Assembly (NCBI RefSeq): GCF_005925345.1
Contig: NZ_SSHJ01000005.1
Coordinates: forward strand, 1-64,000
DNA from: Pedobacter ureilyticus
GTDB taxonomy: Bacteria > Bacteroidota > Bacteroidia > Sphingobacteriales > Sphingobacteriaceae
Length of the DNA stretch: 64,000 bases
Direction of reading: 5' to 3'
Positions 8,950 to 17,580 of this stretch are shown piece after piece (position 1 is the stretch's first letter; each line of letters starts with the position of its first letter). A program made the position numbers and the translations under genes. The notes under the pieces were generated by a model. The model was not told the DNA's origin. It made no database searches and saw only the letters and a list, made by a program, of their open reading frames with translations.

Positions 8950-9753
8950 ATGAGTAAAATTATTGCGTTAGCAAACCAAAAAGGAGGAGTTGGTAAAACC
9001 ACATCGTCTATTAACCTAGCCGCTAGTTTAGCTGTTTTAGAATATAGAACGCTTCTGGTTGATGCAGACCCTCAGGCCAACTCTACTTCGGGTATTGGTT
9101 TTGATCCAAGAAACATCAAAAATAGCATTTACGAATGCATTATTAATGATGTGGAACCTACAGATGCCATTGTGAAAACGGACACGCCAAATCTAGATTT
9201 GTTGCCTGCTCACATTGACTTGGTGGGTGCTGAAATTGAGATGATTAACCTAACCAACCGCGAGTACAAAATGAAAGCGGTGTTGGAAAAGGTGAAAGAC
9301 CAGTACGATTTTATCATTATTGATTGTTCACCGTCTTTGGGTTTAATTACCATCAACTCACTAACAGCGGCAGATTCGGTAATTATTCCGGTACAGTGCG
9401 AGTATTTTGCATTAGAAGGTTTGGGCAAGTTGTTAAATACCATCAAAATTGTACAAAACCGCTTAAATCCGGCTTTAGAGATTGAAGGCATCTTATTAAC
9501 CATGTACGATGTAAGACTACGCCTATCAAACCAAGTGGTAGAAGAGGTAAGAACTCATTTCCAAGATTTGGTTTTCGAAACCATCATACAACGTAACACC
9601 CGTTTAAGTGAAGCACCAAGTTATGGTATTTCTGTAATTATGCATGACGCCAATAGCAAAGGTGCCATCAATTATTTGAATTTGGCCAGAGAGATTGTTC
9701 GTAAAAATGGATTGCTTACGGAAGAGCAACAAGAAAACACAGCAACTATTTAA
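8950..9753 (+). CDS. parA: Chromosome partitioning ATPase ParA/Soj
   Basis: 267 residues. The deviant Walker A motif KGGVGKTTSSINLAASL (residues 10-26) with the signature Lys before GVGKT, the Walker A' DADPQANSTSG and Walker B DFIIIDCSPSLG identify a ParA/MinD-type ATPase; the short N-terminus lacks the extra DNA-binding domain of plasmid type Ia ParA, as in chromosomal Soj. ATP-bound dimers coat the nucleoid and are stimulated by ParB. parB follows after 9 nt, and dapB and lepB lie in the same run, which marks the chromosomal locus rather than a plasmid. Confidence 0.97.
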   Translation: MSKIIALANQKGGVGKTTSSINLAASLAVLEYRTLLVDADPQANSTSGIGFDPRNIKNSIYECIINDVEPTDAIVKTDTPNLDLLPAHIDLVGAEIEMINLTNREYKMKAVLEKVKDQYDFIIIDCSPSLGLITINSLTAADSVIIPVQCEYFALEGLGKLLNTIKIVQNRLNPALEIEGILLTMYDVRLRLSNQVVEEVRTHFQDLVFETIIQRNTRLSEAPSYGISVIMHDANSKGAINYLNLAREIVRKNGLLTEEQQENTATI

Positions 9754-9762
9754 CATATATAG

Positions 9763-10659
9763 ATGACTTTTCAAAGAAAAACCGGATTAGGTAAAGGATT
9801 AAGTGCACTTTTGGATGATAACGAAACGGTTAATACCTCTAAGCCTGCCGTAGAAAATGTTGATGTAACGCCGCAAGTTGGAAGCATTAGCGCCATTAGC
9901 ATTGCCGATATAGAAACCAACCCGTACCAACCACGTACCGAGTTTGATCAGGTAGCACTTAATGAACTATCCGAATCAATTAAAGTACAGGGTTTGATAC
10001 AACCTATTACTGTTCGTAAAAACGGAAATAAATACCAGTTAATTTCTGGGGAACGTAGGTTTAGAGCTTCTAAATTGGCGGGTCTAACAGAAATTCCAGC
10101 TTACATTCGTACTGCCGATAACCAACAAATGTTGGAAATGGCCTTGATAGAAAATATTCAACGCGAAAACTTAAATGCCATTGAGGTAGCGTTAAGTTTC
10201 CAGCAAATGATTGATGAATGTAACTTAAAGGCCGAGCAATTAGGCGAACGTGTAGGGAAAAACAGAACTACGGTAGCTAACTATTTAAGGTTGCTAAAAT
10301 TGCCACCAGCTATTCAAGCATCCATTCGCGATAATAAAATTTCTATGGGTCATGCCCGTGCTTTAATATCTGTAGACGACGAAGAAAAGCAACTTTTCAT
10401 TCACCAAGAAATTATAGATAAAGGCCTTTCGGTACGTAAAGTAGAAGATTTGGTACGTGGCATTAACCATGTGCAGGTTAAAACGCCTGTAAAACAAGAG
10501 GCAGTTTCTTTCGAATATCAGAAACTACAAAATGATTTGGCCTCTAAGTTTGCTACCAAAGTAAAGCTAAAGGTTAAAGATAATGGAAAGGGTGCCATTG
10601 AAATTCCGTTTGTAAATAACGACGATCTTAACCGTATTTTAGAACTTTTAGATTGGTAA
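9763..10659 (+). CDS. parB: Chromosome partitioning protein ParB/Spo0J
   Basis: 298 residues. An N-terminal GLGKGLSALL segment matches the ParA-stimulating tail. The ParB/Srx domain carries NPYQPRTEFD (about 52-61), GLIQPITVR and the CTPase motif SGERRFRASKLAG (about 94-106), ENIQRENLNAIEVA follows, and the helix-turn-helix (about 160-180) reads GERVGKNRTTVANYLRLLKL. The C-terminus is the dimerisation region. It binds parS and slides as a CTP clamp. No parS-like palindrome was noticed in this window. Its stop overlaps the ATG of the next gene by one base, so translation is coupled. Confidence 0.97.
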   Translation: MTFQRKTGLGKGLSALLDDNETVNTSKPAVENVDVTPQVGSISAISIADIETNPYQPRTEFDQVALNELSESIKVQGLIQPITVRKNGNKYQLISGERRFRASKLAGLTEIPAYIRTADNQQMLEMALIENIQRENLNAIEVALSFQQMIDECNLKAEQLGERVGKNRTTVANYLRLLKLPPAIQASIRDNKISMGHARALISVDDEEKQLFIHQEIIDKGLSVRKVEDLVRGINHVQVKTPVKQEAVSFEYQKLQNDLASKFATKVKLKVKDNGKGAIEIPFVNNDDLNRILELLDW

Positions 10660-11324
10660 TGCGGGCATTTTTGCTTTCTGTAGTACTTTGTTTCGCATTT
10701 ACTTGGGTAACTGCGCAGAAACCGGTACGTTCCATAAAGCCAGATACTACGGCAAAGCTGGATACCCTTGCTCCGCCAAAATATATCAACCAAGGTAAAA
10801 TTGCCGGGCAAAAGGCGGTATATCGTTCGCTTATTTTTCCGGGCTTAGGCCAAATATATAACTATGGCTTAGTGGTTGATGATGTTAAAGCAGGTAGAAC
10901 CGAAGGAAAACGCATAGGGCAAAAACTATACATTATAGGTAAAATTGGCGCTATTTACGCTGGTGGTACCATTTTGGTAATGTCTTTTATAGACAACAAC
11001 AATAACTATAATTTATTTTTAAAAGAGCTGCAGTATAGGCAGTTATACGGTAAATCAGATCCGGCCAACGGTTTAGAAAGGTACGATACTAACGGACTTA
11101 CCTTGGCTAAAAATATCTATAAACGTAACCGCGAAGTGGTAATTATTTCTCTACTAGGTTTGTATGGCTTAAACGTATTAGATGCTTACGTTACTGCTCG
11201 TTTAAAATACTTCAATGTTGATGAAACCTTATCTATTAAGCTATCACCTACCTTGATAAATTCTAATACCATGTACGGTTTTGCTAACGTTACGCCAGCA
11301 TTAAAATTAACCCTGAAACTGTAA
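10659..11324 (+). CDS. DUF5683 family membrane protein
   Basis: 221 residues from ATG 10659, which shares its first base with the parB stop (TAATG); a TTG two codons earlier is less likely. A signal peptide (MRAFLLSVVLCFAFTWVTAQ) is followed by a proline-rich linker and the DUF5683 core AVYRSLIFPGLGQIYN (about residues 55-70), then two membrane segments (about 92-112 and 158-178) . The PGLGQIYN motif recalls TM2-type proteins. Function is unknown, but the position between parB and dapB is frequent in Bacteroidota, which I state from general familiarity rather than a search. Confidence 0.88.
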   Translation: MRAFLLSVVLCFAFTWVTAQKPVRSIKPDTTAKLDTLAPPKYINQGKIAGQKAVYRSLIFPGLGQIYNYGLVVDDVKAGRTEGKRIGQKLYIIGKIGAIYAGGTILVMSFIDNNNNYNLFLKELQYRQLYGKSDPANGLERYDTNGLTLAKNIYKRNREVVIISLLGLYGLNVLDAYVTARLKYFNVDETLSIKLSPTLINSNTMYGFANVTPALKLTLKL

Positions 11325-11378
11325 CCCAAAGACAAAGAAAGCAGAGGTTTTCTGTATTTAATCATAAAAACTAAACAA

Positions 11379-12122
11379 ATGAATATAGCGCTGTTAGGCT
11401 ATGGCAAAATGGGCCAAATAATAGAACGCTTTGCCGCAGATCGTGGTCACCAAGTGGTTCTTAAAATTGGAATAGAAAACTTAAATGATTTTACTGTCGA
11501 AAATTTAAAGCAAGCAGATGTAGCTATAGATTTTAGTGCACCAGCTGCGGCAGTTAGCAACATTTATAAGTGTTTCGAAGCAAATGTACCCGTTGTAGTA
11601 GGTACCACAGGTTGGTACGGCGAACTACAAAAAATAAAAAATGATTGCGAACAAAGTAACAATACTTTGCTTTATGGCTCTAATTTTAGTATTGGGGTTA
11701 ATATTTTCTTTCACTTAAATAAATTATTAGCAAAGCTGATGAATAATTATCCGGCTTATGACGTACAAGTAGAAGAAATACACCACACGCAAAAATTAGA
11801 TGCGCCAAGTGGTACCGCAATGACCATTGCCGAAGGTATTATTGAACAGTTTGATAGCAAGCAAGAATGGGTTAACCAGTTAGAAGGAACACCAATTACC
11901 GATAAGTTAAAGCATGATCAACTGCTAATCGAATCGCTTAGAATTGAAAATGTACCAGGAACACATACTGTGGTATATAGTTCTGAAGTAGATGATATCG
12001 AAATTAAACACACTGCGCACAGCAGAGCAGGTTTTGCTTTAGGTGCGGTGGTTGCTGCAGAGTGGTTGCAAAATAAAAGAGGTTTTTACAGCATAGCTGA
12101 TATTTTTAATTTTAAAGATTAA
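11379..12122 (+). CDS. dapB: 4-hydroxy-tetrahydrodipicolinate reductase
   Basis: 247 residues. DapB reduces hydroxy-tetrahydrodipicolinate with NAD(P)H in the lysine/diaminopimelate pathway, in the cytosol. The nucleotide-binding GYGKMGQIIERFA (7-19) opens the protein; VVVGTTGWYG and GSNFSIGVNIFFHLNKLLAK are the central motifs; EEIHHTQKLDAPSGTAMTIA (about 132-151) is the DapB signature with the catalytic HH pair and Lys. The C-terminal HTAHSRAGFALGAVVAAEWL closes the fold. lepB starts 1 nt after the stop, so the two are co-translated or at least co-transcribed. Confidence 0.97.
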   Translation: MNIALLGYGKMGQIIERFAADRGHQVVLKIGIENLNDFTVENLKQADVAIDFSAPAAAVSNIYKCFEANVPVVVGTTGWYGELQKIKNDCEQSNNTLLYGSNFSIGVNIFFHLNKLLAKLMNNYPAYDVQVEEIHHTQKLDAPSGTAMTIAEGIIEQFDSKQEWVNQLEGTPITDKLKHDQLLIESLRIENVPGTHTVVYSSEVDDIEIKHTAHSRAGFALGAVVAAEWLQNKRGFYSIADIFNFKD

Positions 12123-12123
12123 T

Positions 12124-13317
12124 ATGAACTGGAAATTCTGGCAAAAGAAAAAACATTCTGATAAGCCAAAAATAAAAAAAACTAAAACCAGAGAATGGGT
12201 TGATGCCATTGTTTTTGCAGTAGTTGCGGCAACTATTATTCGTGTATTCTTTATCGAAGCCTACACTATTCCTTCGGGTTCAATGGAACGATCGCTTTTA
12301 GTTGGCGATTTCCTTTTTGTAAGTAAGGTAAATTATGGTGCACGTATTCCAATGACACCCATTGCTTTCCCTTTTGCGCACCACACTATGCCACTAACTG
12401 GCACCAAAGCTTACTGGGATGGCGTACAGTGGAAGTACAGAAGGCTGCCAGGTTTGCAAGATATTAAACGCAATGATGTAGTAGTTTTCAATTTCCCAGA
12501 GGGAGATACAGTAGTTTTAGAACGCCAAGATGATAACTATTACCAAATGCAATTGCGTGGCGAAAGTAGAGAGTCGATATGGTCGGGATTTTCGGTTACC
12601 AGCAGACCAGTAGATAAACGTGAAAATTTCATCAAACGTTGTATTGCTATTGCAGGTGATACGATTAGCATGAAAAATGGTTTAGCAGTAGTTAACGGAA
12701 CTCCATCTCCTTTGGTAGGCACGGGTGGCTTTGGCTATAATGTAGAGTTTACTACTGCCGACGTAAATTTGAAGCTTTTTGAAGATATGGGCTTTAAAAT
12801 CGGTCCAACGGCACTTCCTACTATTTATAGATTTGAAGGTACGCCAGATTTAGTAAAAGAATTGAAAAAATCTCCTTACGTAAAATCTGTTACCGAAGAT
12901 TTGACACCTGCTGATGAACAAGACATCTTGATTTTTCCGCACGACAAAAATAGAAAGTGGAACCTAGATAACTATGGGCCAATTATAGTACCCGAAAAAG
13001 GTTGGACGGTAACTTTAGATAGTTTAACTATGCCACTTTACGAAAGAAGTATCCGTATTTACGAAGGTAACAAGCTTGAGAAGGTTGGTAATGATTGGAT
13101 CTTGAACGGTAAAAAAGCAACTACTTACACCTTTAAAATGGATTATTATTGGATGATGGGAGATAATCGTCACGCTTCGGCAGATTCACGTTATTGGGGC
13201 TTTGTACCCGAAGATCATATTGTAGGTAAGGCATTATTTATTTGGTTAAGTATTGATAGCGAGGGTTCATTCTTCAATAAAATACGTTGGAGCCGAATTT
13301 TTAAAGGAATACATTAA
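12124..13317 (+). CDS. lepB: Signal peptidase I
   Basis: 397 residues. One membrane segment (about 24-44) precedes the catalytic serine box TIPSGSMERSLLVGDFLFVS (about 49-68). The general-base lysine is in NFIKRCIAIAGDTISMKNG, and MMGDNRHASADSRYWGFVPE near 348-367 is the conserved last box. The cytoplasmic face is N-terminal and the active site is periplasmic. The length exceeds E. coli LepB (324) because of inserts between the Ser and Lys boxes and before the last box, common in Bacteroidota. It follows dapB by one base. A strong terminator lies at 13400-13435. Confidence 0.96.
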   Translation: MNWKFWQKKKHSDKPKIKKTKTREWVDAIVFAVVAATIIRVFFIEAYTIPSGSMERSLLVGDFLFVSKVNYGARIPMTPIAFPFAHHTMPLTGTKAYWDGVQWKYRRLPGLQDIKRNDVVVFNFPEGDTVVLERQDDNYYQMQLRGESRESIWSGFSVTSRPVDKRENFIKRCIAIAGDTISMKNGLAVVNGTPSPLVGTGGFGYNVEFTTADVNLKLFEDMGFKIGPTALPTIYRFEGTPDLVKELKKSPYVKSVTEDLTPADEQDILIFPHDKNRKWNLDNYGPIIVPEKGWTVTLDSLTMPLYERSIRIYEGNKLEKVGNDWILNGKKATTYTFKMDYYWMMGDNRHASADSRYWGFVPEDHIVGKALFIWLSIDSEGSFFNKIRWSRIFKGIH

Positions 13318-13331
13318 TAGATCGCCTTGTG

Positions 13332-13391
13332 GTCATTGCGAGGCACAAAGCAATCTTAAAGCTACAGAGATTGGTTAGTAGCTCGCAATTA
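13332..13391. repeat. Degenerate palindromic repeat, GTCATTGCGAGG class
   Basis: Left arm GTCATTGCGAGGCACAAAGC and a decayed right arm ending CTCGCAATTAC. It is the same class as the perfect copy at 15390-15452. It sits between lepB and its terminator. Confidence 0.75.
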
Positions 13392-13399
13392 CAAGAAGT

Positions 13400-13435
13400 A
13401 AAAAAAGCATCACTTGAAAAAGTGATGCTTTTTTT
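13400..13435 (+). terminator. Intrinsic terminator after lepB
   Basis: The stem AAGCATCACTT/AAGTGATGCTT closes on a GAAA loop and runs straight into seven T. An A run precedes the stem, so it could act in both directions. Confidence 0.9.
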
Positions 13436-13494
13436 GTTGGTGGCTTATGTAAAATGAAGTAGCCTTGCATCATAGAGATATAAACTTAATTCAG

Positions 13495-15369
13495 ATGTAT
13501 AGAAACCTACTTTTCGCGTTATTATTCTTTTTTAACGCAGCTGCTTTTGCACAAGACAACCAGATTAATGTAAATTCTAAAATTAGCGATGTAACTGTTT
13601 TTATGAATGGTGCACAAGTGCAACGCTTATCAGACAATGTGGAACTGCCGCAAGGTGTTAGTTTGTTGGTGTTCTCTGGGCTTTCTTCGAGCATAGAAAC
13701 ACAAAGTTTGCAAGCCAAAGGAGAAGGAAATTTTACTATTCTATCGGTTACTAAACAAAATAATTTTCTGTTAGATAAAAAGAAATCTGATCAGAAGGCT
13801 GCACTGCAAGCTAAGTCAGAAGATCTTACAGATAAGATTGTTGTGCTGAACAACGAAATAGCAGTTTATAAAGCAGAAGAAGAAATGCTGATGAAGAACC
13901 AGACGGTAATGGGACCAAACGTAAATTACGATTTGGTAAAACTAAAAGCAGCTTTAGATTTTCAGAAATTAAGGTTAAATGAGGCGAAAAATAAACAAGC
14001 CAGCTTGCAAAAAGAAGTAGCTAAGCTGTATGAAGAAATCAACAAAATTAACAGACAGGCTGCCGAAGTAGATGGTAAGCCTATACGAAACTCTAGCGAT
14101 GTGGTGGTTAAAGTTGCTGCCAAAACTGCTACTAAAGGCAAATTTTCCATTACTTATTTGGTGAAAAATGCCGGCTGGTACCCAACTTATGATATTAGAG
14201 CTAAAGATGTGGTTAGTCCAATTCAATTAGTTTACAAAGCCAATGTGAGCCAAAATTCTGGCGAAGACTGGAAAAACGTAAAGCTGGTTTTATCGTCTGG
14301 CAATCCCTCAAATAATAACGAAAAACCTACTCTTCCAATTTATCAGTTGGGCTATTTAAGTGCAGGTTATTCATTTTTTAATCCTGTGGCTGCTACATCG
14401 AACGTTGTTAAGGGTAAAGTAGTTAGTGCGGGCGATAACTTAGCCTTACCAGGCGCCTCGGTGAGAGTTAAAAATTCTTCTATTGCTACCGTGACAGATG
14501 CCGATGGAAATTATTCGATACAAATGCCAATTGGCTCGAACACCTTAGAGTTTAATTATATAGGTTTTGAACGTCAAGAATTGGTAGCCACCGCTGGACA
14601 ACAGTTGAACGTGAGGTTAAATGAAGATAGTAAACGATTAGAGGAAGTTGTGGTTGCTGGCTATGGTACTGCTAAAGCAAAAAATGTAACTGGTTCGGTC
14701 ACTAAAATTAGAGGTGTAAGTTCAATTTCTTCGGTGCCGTTAGAAGTTAAAAATGTAGAGAGACAAACCAATGTAACTTTTGAAATAAAAACCTCTTACA
14801 CCATTTTAAGTGATGGAAAACAAGCGGCAGTAGATATAGGTAACTACGATTTTAAAGCAGATTATGAATATTATGCAGTGCCAAAAGTAACGCAAGACGC
14901 ATTTTTAACCGCAAAGATTACAGACTTTAATGAGGTAAATTTGATTAGTGGTGAAGCAAGTATCTTCTTTGAGGGCACCTATTTGGGCAAGTCGTTATTG
15001 GATATTCAAAATACCGACACCTTAACTATTTCTTTGGGAGCTGATAAAAATGTATCTGTAAAAAGAGAAAAGCAAAAGGGTTACACCGAAAGACAGTTTA
15101 TCGGTTCTTCGCAGAAAGATACCCGCCATTTTGTGATTGATGTGAAAAATAGGAAAAGTCAGGTGGTAAATTTAACTATCGAAGACCAATTGCCAGTACC
15201 AACCAATAGCGATATAACGGTAGAGAAACAAGAACTATCGAAAGCTAAGTTAGAAGAAACTAGTGGCAGGTTAACTTGGCAGTTCTTGTTGCAGCCCAAC
15301 GAACAGAAGAAAATTGATTTGAAATACCAAGTGAAATATCCTAAGAATAGGCCGGTTAATATTGAGTAG
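13495..15369 (+). CDS. MuiA-like protein (DUF4140/DUF4139) with inserted SusC-type CarboxypepD_reg domain
   Basis: 624 residues from ATG 13495, chosen because it gives a clean signal peptide (MYRNLLFALLFFFNAAAFAQ); the upstream TTG frame does not. DUF4140 spans about 25-125, a coiled coil about 95-190, and DUF4139 starts near 210 (ITYLVKNAGWYPTYDIRA) and resumes at about 420 (NVTFEIKTSYTILSDGK) to the end. Between them, residues about 304-407 form a CarboxypepD_reg beta-sandwich (VKGKVVSAGDNLALPGASV, TVTDADGNYSIQMP) ending in EEVVVAGYGTAKAKNVTGS, the segment that in SusC proteins joins this domain to the plug. The family is named after mucoidy inhibitor A, but its biochemical role is not known. 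It is monocistronic. Confidence 0.88.
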   Translation: MYRNLLFALLFFFNAAAFAQDNQINVNSKISDVTVFMNGAQVQRLSDNVELPQGVSLLVFSGLSSSIETQSLQAKGEGNFTILSVTKQNNFLLDKKKSDQKAALQAKSEDLTDKIVVLNNEIAVYKAEEEMLMKNQTVMGPNVNYDLVKLKAALDFQKLRLNEAKNKQASLQKEVAKLYEEINKINRQAAEVDGKPIRNSSDVVVKVAAKTATKGKFSITYLVKNAGWYPTYDIRAKDVVSPIQLVYKANVSQNSGEDWKNVKLVLSSGNPSNNNEKPTLPIYQLGYLSAGYSFFNPVAATSNVVKGKVVSAGDNLALPGASVRVKNSSIATVTDADGNYSIQMPIGSNTLEFNYIGFERQELVATAGQQLNVRLNEDSKRLEEVVVAGYGTAKAKNVTGSVTKIRGVSSISSVPLEVKNVERQTNVTFEIKTSYTILSDGKQAAVDIGNYDFKADYEYYAVPKVTQDAFLTAKITDFNEVNLISGEASIFFEGTYLGKSLLDIQNTDTLTISLGADKNVSVKREKQKGYTERQFIGSSQKDTRHFVIDVKNRKSQVVNLTIEDQLPVPTNSDITVEKQELSKAKLEETSGRLTWQFLLQPNEQKKIDLKYQVKYPKNRPVNIE

Positions 15370-15389
15370 TTGGTTAGACTTTAATAGAC

Positions 15390-15452
15390 CGTCATTGCGA
15401 GGCACGAAGCAATCTTAAGACGATAGAGGTTGCTTCGTGCCTCGCAATGACG
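15390..15452. repeat. Perfect 23-bp inverted repeat, GTCATTGCGAGG class
   Basis: CGTCATTGCGAGGCACGAAG continues to 15412 and is repeated exactly inverted at 15430-15452, with a 17-nt loop. It would form a very stable hairpin in RNA or a cruciform in DNA. Relatives are at 13332-13391, 26401-26434 and near 22262-22293. Confidence 0.9.
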
Positions 15453-15462
15453 ATACCGTTTT

Positions 15463-15497
15463 AAGACTTACGAAGTTTTCGAAACTTCGTAAGTCTT
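15463..15497 (+). terminator. Intrinsic terminator after the MuiA-like gene
   Basis: A 16-bp perfect stem (AAGACTTACGAAGTTT and its complement) with almost no loop, followed by TTTTTATTTTA. It lies 11 nt after the palindromic repeat. Confidence 0.9.
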
Positions 15498-15509
15498 TTT
15501 ATTTTACGC

Positions 15510-15881
15510 CTAGTTTACCATCGCTTTGTATTTATTCGAATTGTCCGCAATTATCCAAAGGTTAATTAACAATAAAGGACCAGCAATAGCCAAACCCTCT
15601 GGCATGTAAACGGCATTATGTAAAACAATGCCAACCGTTATGGGCAAAATTACGATAGCTCCCAAAGCACGAGTTTTTGGGATAGCAAATAGCAAGCCCC
15701 CTAGTAATTCTATGGCTCCAACTAAAGGCATTAACCAAGCGATAGTGCCAAATGCCATCCCAACTTTAAGCATTTCGCCTTCCATTGGCGGTACGGGCAT
15801 GTAGTGGAGAAATTTATCGAGCCCAGCATTGATGAACATGAGCCCAAATAGCACAGCTAAAATTGTTTTTACGATTTTCAT
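15510..15881 (-). CDS. DoxX-like membrane protein
   Basis: 123 residues with four membrane segments (about 5-23, 43-63, 70-92, 95-113). The start MKIVKTILAVLFGLMFINAG with LDKFLHYMP and the GAIELLGGLLFAIPKTRALG motif fit the DoxX/DUF4267-like family of small quinone-associated or redox membrane proteins. A -7 box TAACTTTA lies at 15903-15910 on the same strand, about 20 nt from the ATG. It stands alone, convergent with the MuiA-like gene. Confidence 0.88.
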   Translation of the reverse strand: MKIVKTILAVLFGLMFINAGLDKFLHYMPVPPMEGEMLKVGMAFGTIAWLMPLVGAIELLGGLLFAIPKTRALGAIVILPITVGIVLHNAVYMPEGLAIAGPLLLINLWIIADNSNKYKAMVN

Positions 15882-15969
15882 TTTCTTAGTTTTTGATTTA
15901 CTTAAAGTTAAGTAAAAGTGGGATGAAAATGCAAAGGGTTTGTGCCTTGCTGTTGCTGTACAGGTTTTT

Positions 15970-16141
15970 GTTTAGTAAACCTGATTGTAACGGAAATACT
16001 TTTTGTGGCTGTCATCCTGAGCTTGTCGAAGGGTTGTTTGTGACTAGATGCTTCGATAAACTCAGCATGACAGTGATGAACGGTGCAGTAGCAACAAAAA
16101 GATTGCAGTGGAAAGCAGGGCTGAAATACCCAAAGAACTCC
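15970..16141. repeat. Composite interspersed element, copy 1 (minus orientation of copy at 31561)
   Basis: Outer arms GTTTAGTAAACCTGATTGTA and AACAAAAAGATTGCAGTGG flank a palindromic core TGTCATCCTGAGCTTGTCGA ... GATAAACTCAGCATGACA (16009-16071). The reverse complement of 31561-31724 matches it along almost its whole length by eye. Together with AT-rich flanks it fills the gap between doxX and the sigma factor gene. No gene is supported here. Confidence 0.75.
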
Positions 16142-16220
16142 TATTTTTGCTTTTCAAAGAATATCAGAAATTCTACCGCTTTGGAAACATCTGAAATATT
16201 TATTAAATATTTAAAAAGGC

Positions 16221-16252
16221 TTGCAACCTTTGGGTACGATTACGCATCTACC
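16221..16252 (+). promoter_or_regulatory. Candidate autoregulated ECF-sigma promoter
   Basis: TTGCAACCTTT at 16221-16231 and GCATCTACC at 16244-16252 resemble an ECF -35 (AAC core) and -10 pair. The element lies directly upstream of the ECF sigma gene, a common place for self-regulation. It also explains why the open frame reaches back to a TTG at 16221 that is not a start codon. Confidence 0.4.
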
Positions 16253-16268
16253 CTATACAAGCAGACAA

Positions 16269-16838
16269 ATGAAGGTGGCAAAAACATATACTTTAAATGA
16301 ACTGATGGAAGGCTGTAAGGCCGGCAACAGGCAGATGCAGGAGATGCTTTACAAGCAAACTGCATCTAAGATGTTGGCGGTGTGTATGCGTTATGCCAAA
16401 GATAGGATGGAGGCAGAAGATGTATTGCAGATGGGTTATGTTAAGATTTTTCAAAAGGTAAAGGAGTTTAAGGGAGAAGGTTCTTTTGAGGGATGGATAC
16501 GCAGGATTATGGTAAATACTGCCATTGAAAGCTATAGAAAAAACCTGCGCACTTTAAACGTGGTACCTATTGAGGACGCTTATGAACAACCCTCTACAGG
16601 CTTTGACTTTGGTAGTTTAGGTATGCAGGATTTGATGAAAGTGATACAAAAGCTGGCCGATGGCTACAGAATGGTGTTCAATATGTACGCCATTGAAGGT
16701 TATTCGCACAAAGAAATAGCAGAAGCGTTAGGAATTACCGAAGGGGCGAGCAAATCGCAGCTTTCGAGGGCAAGAGCAATATTGCAACAAGAAATTTTAA
16801 AATTGGAGGGCTTTGGCTATGCAACACATGCCGGATAA
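16269..16838 (+). CDS. ECF-type RNA polymerase sigma factor
   Basis: 189 residues from ATG 16269. Region 2 (about 30-95) contains MLAVCMRYAKDRMEAEDVLQ and the YVKIFQKVKEFKGEGSFEGW -10 recognition helix area with WIRRIMVNTAIESYRK; region 4 (about 125-185) is YRMVFNMYAIEGYSHKEIAE followed by LGITEGASKSQLSRARAIL, the -35-binding helix-turn-helix. The last 20 bases overlap the ATG of the next gene, a membrane protein in the anti-sigma position. The first gene of a three-gene operon with that protein and an outer-membrane barrel. The signal is not known. Confidence 0.94.
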   Translation: MKVAKTYTLNELMEGCKAGNRQMQEMLYKQTASKMLAVCMRYAKDRMEAEDVLQMGYVKIFQKVKEFKGEGSFEGWIRRIMVNTAIESYRKNLRTLNVVPIEDAYEQPSTGFDFGSLGMQDLMKVIQKLADGYRMVFNMYAIEGYSHKEIAEALGITEGASKSQLSRARAILQQEILKLEGFGYATHAG

Positions 16839-17580
16839 AGATTTTGACCAACTGTTTAAAAACAGGTTTACCGATGCAGAAATTGAACCATCTGCAGATT
16901 TATGGGGCAATATTGCCCAACAATTGGAGCCTAAACGCAAGCGCAATTTTCCAATGATGTGGATGGCGGCGGCAAGTGTGATTGTGGTGGCATCGGTAAT
17001 GTTGTTTACGCAGCGTAGCGAAAAGGTGCAGTTACAGGGAGCAACTGTGGAATTGGCAACTGCTAAACCTGCTGATGACACACAAACGGTACAAGTGGCA
17101 GCAATAGAAGGATCTGCTACAGTTAATACTACAGTTTTATCAGATGCTGCAGTAAGTAATCGCCGTTTGGTAAACAATGCAATTGCTAAGGTAACGCCTC
17201 CTACTGAAATTAAGGATGTAGAAAAAGATAATTTCATTGCTTTGCAACCATCCGAAGGTATCGATCGTCTAGATATTAAAAGGGAGGAAATAAAACCTTT
17301 AGATGTAACACCTAAAGAAACCATAGTGAAGGAATATGCGGAGGATAGAATGATTGCTATGCGTGATACCAAAGGAACGGGAGTAGCCTATGTAGACCCG
17401 GATGAGGAAACTAATGATAATAAAAAAGGTATCCGTAATGTGGGGGATTTAGTGAATTACGTGGTAGATAAAGTAGACAAAAGAGATAAGAAGCTAATTA
17501 AGTTTGACACTGATGATGATGACAACTCATCGATAATTGGATTGAATATTGGGTTCTTGAAACTAAATAAAAAAAAATAA
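16819..17580 (+). CDS. Putative anti-sigma factor, single-pass membrane protein
   Basis: 253 residues from ATG 16819; ATG 16828 is an alternative, and both overlap the sigma gene, implying translational coupling. The N-terminal cytosolic part (FDQLFKNRFTDAEIEPSADL) carries a helical segment ending W-x-N-I-x-x-Q-L, common in Bacteroidota proteins encoded after ECF sigma genes; one membrane segment follows at about 46-65. The periplasmic part is Thr/Val-rich, then charged, and ends IGLNIGFLKLNKKK. There is no classical zinc anti-sigma motif, so the role is inferred from position and topology. Confidence 0.75.
   Translation: MQHMPDKDFDQLFKNRFTDAEIEPSADLWGNIAQQLEPKRKRNFPMMWMAAASVIVVASVMLFTQRSEKVQLQGATVELATAKPADDTQTVQVAAIEGSATVNTTVLSDAAVSNRRLVNNAIAKVTPPTEIKDVEKDNFIALQPSEGIDRLDIKREEIKPLDVTPKETIVKEYAEDRMIAMRDTKGTGVAYVDPDEETNDNKKGIRNVGDLVNYVVDKVDKRDKKLIKFDTDDDDNSSIIGLNIGFLKLNKKK

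Noticed and set aside
8950..10659. parAB as evidence for a plasmid
   Set aside because: Short Soj-type ParA, and dapB and lepB follow in the same run, which marks a chromosome.
15893..16300. 135-codon plus-strand frame
   Set aside because: Translates straight through the composite repeat element and the ECF promoter into the sigma gene start.
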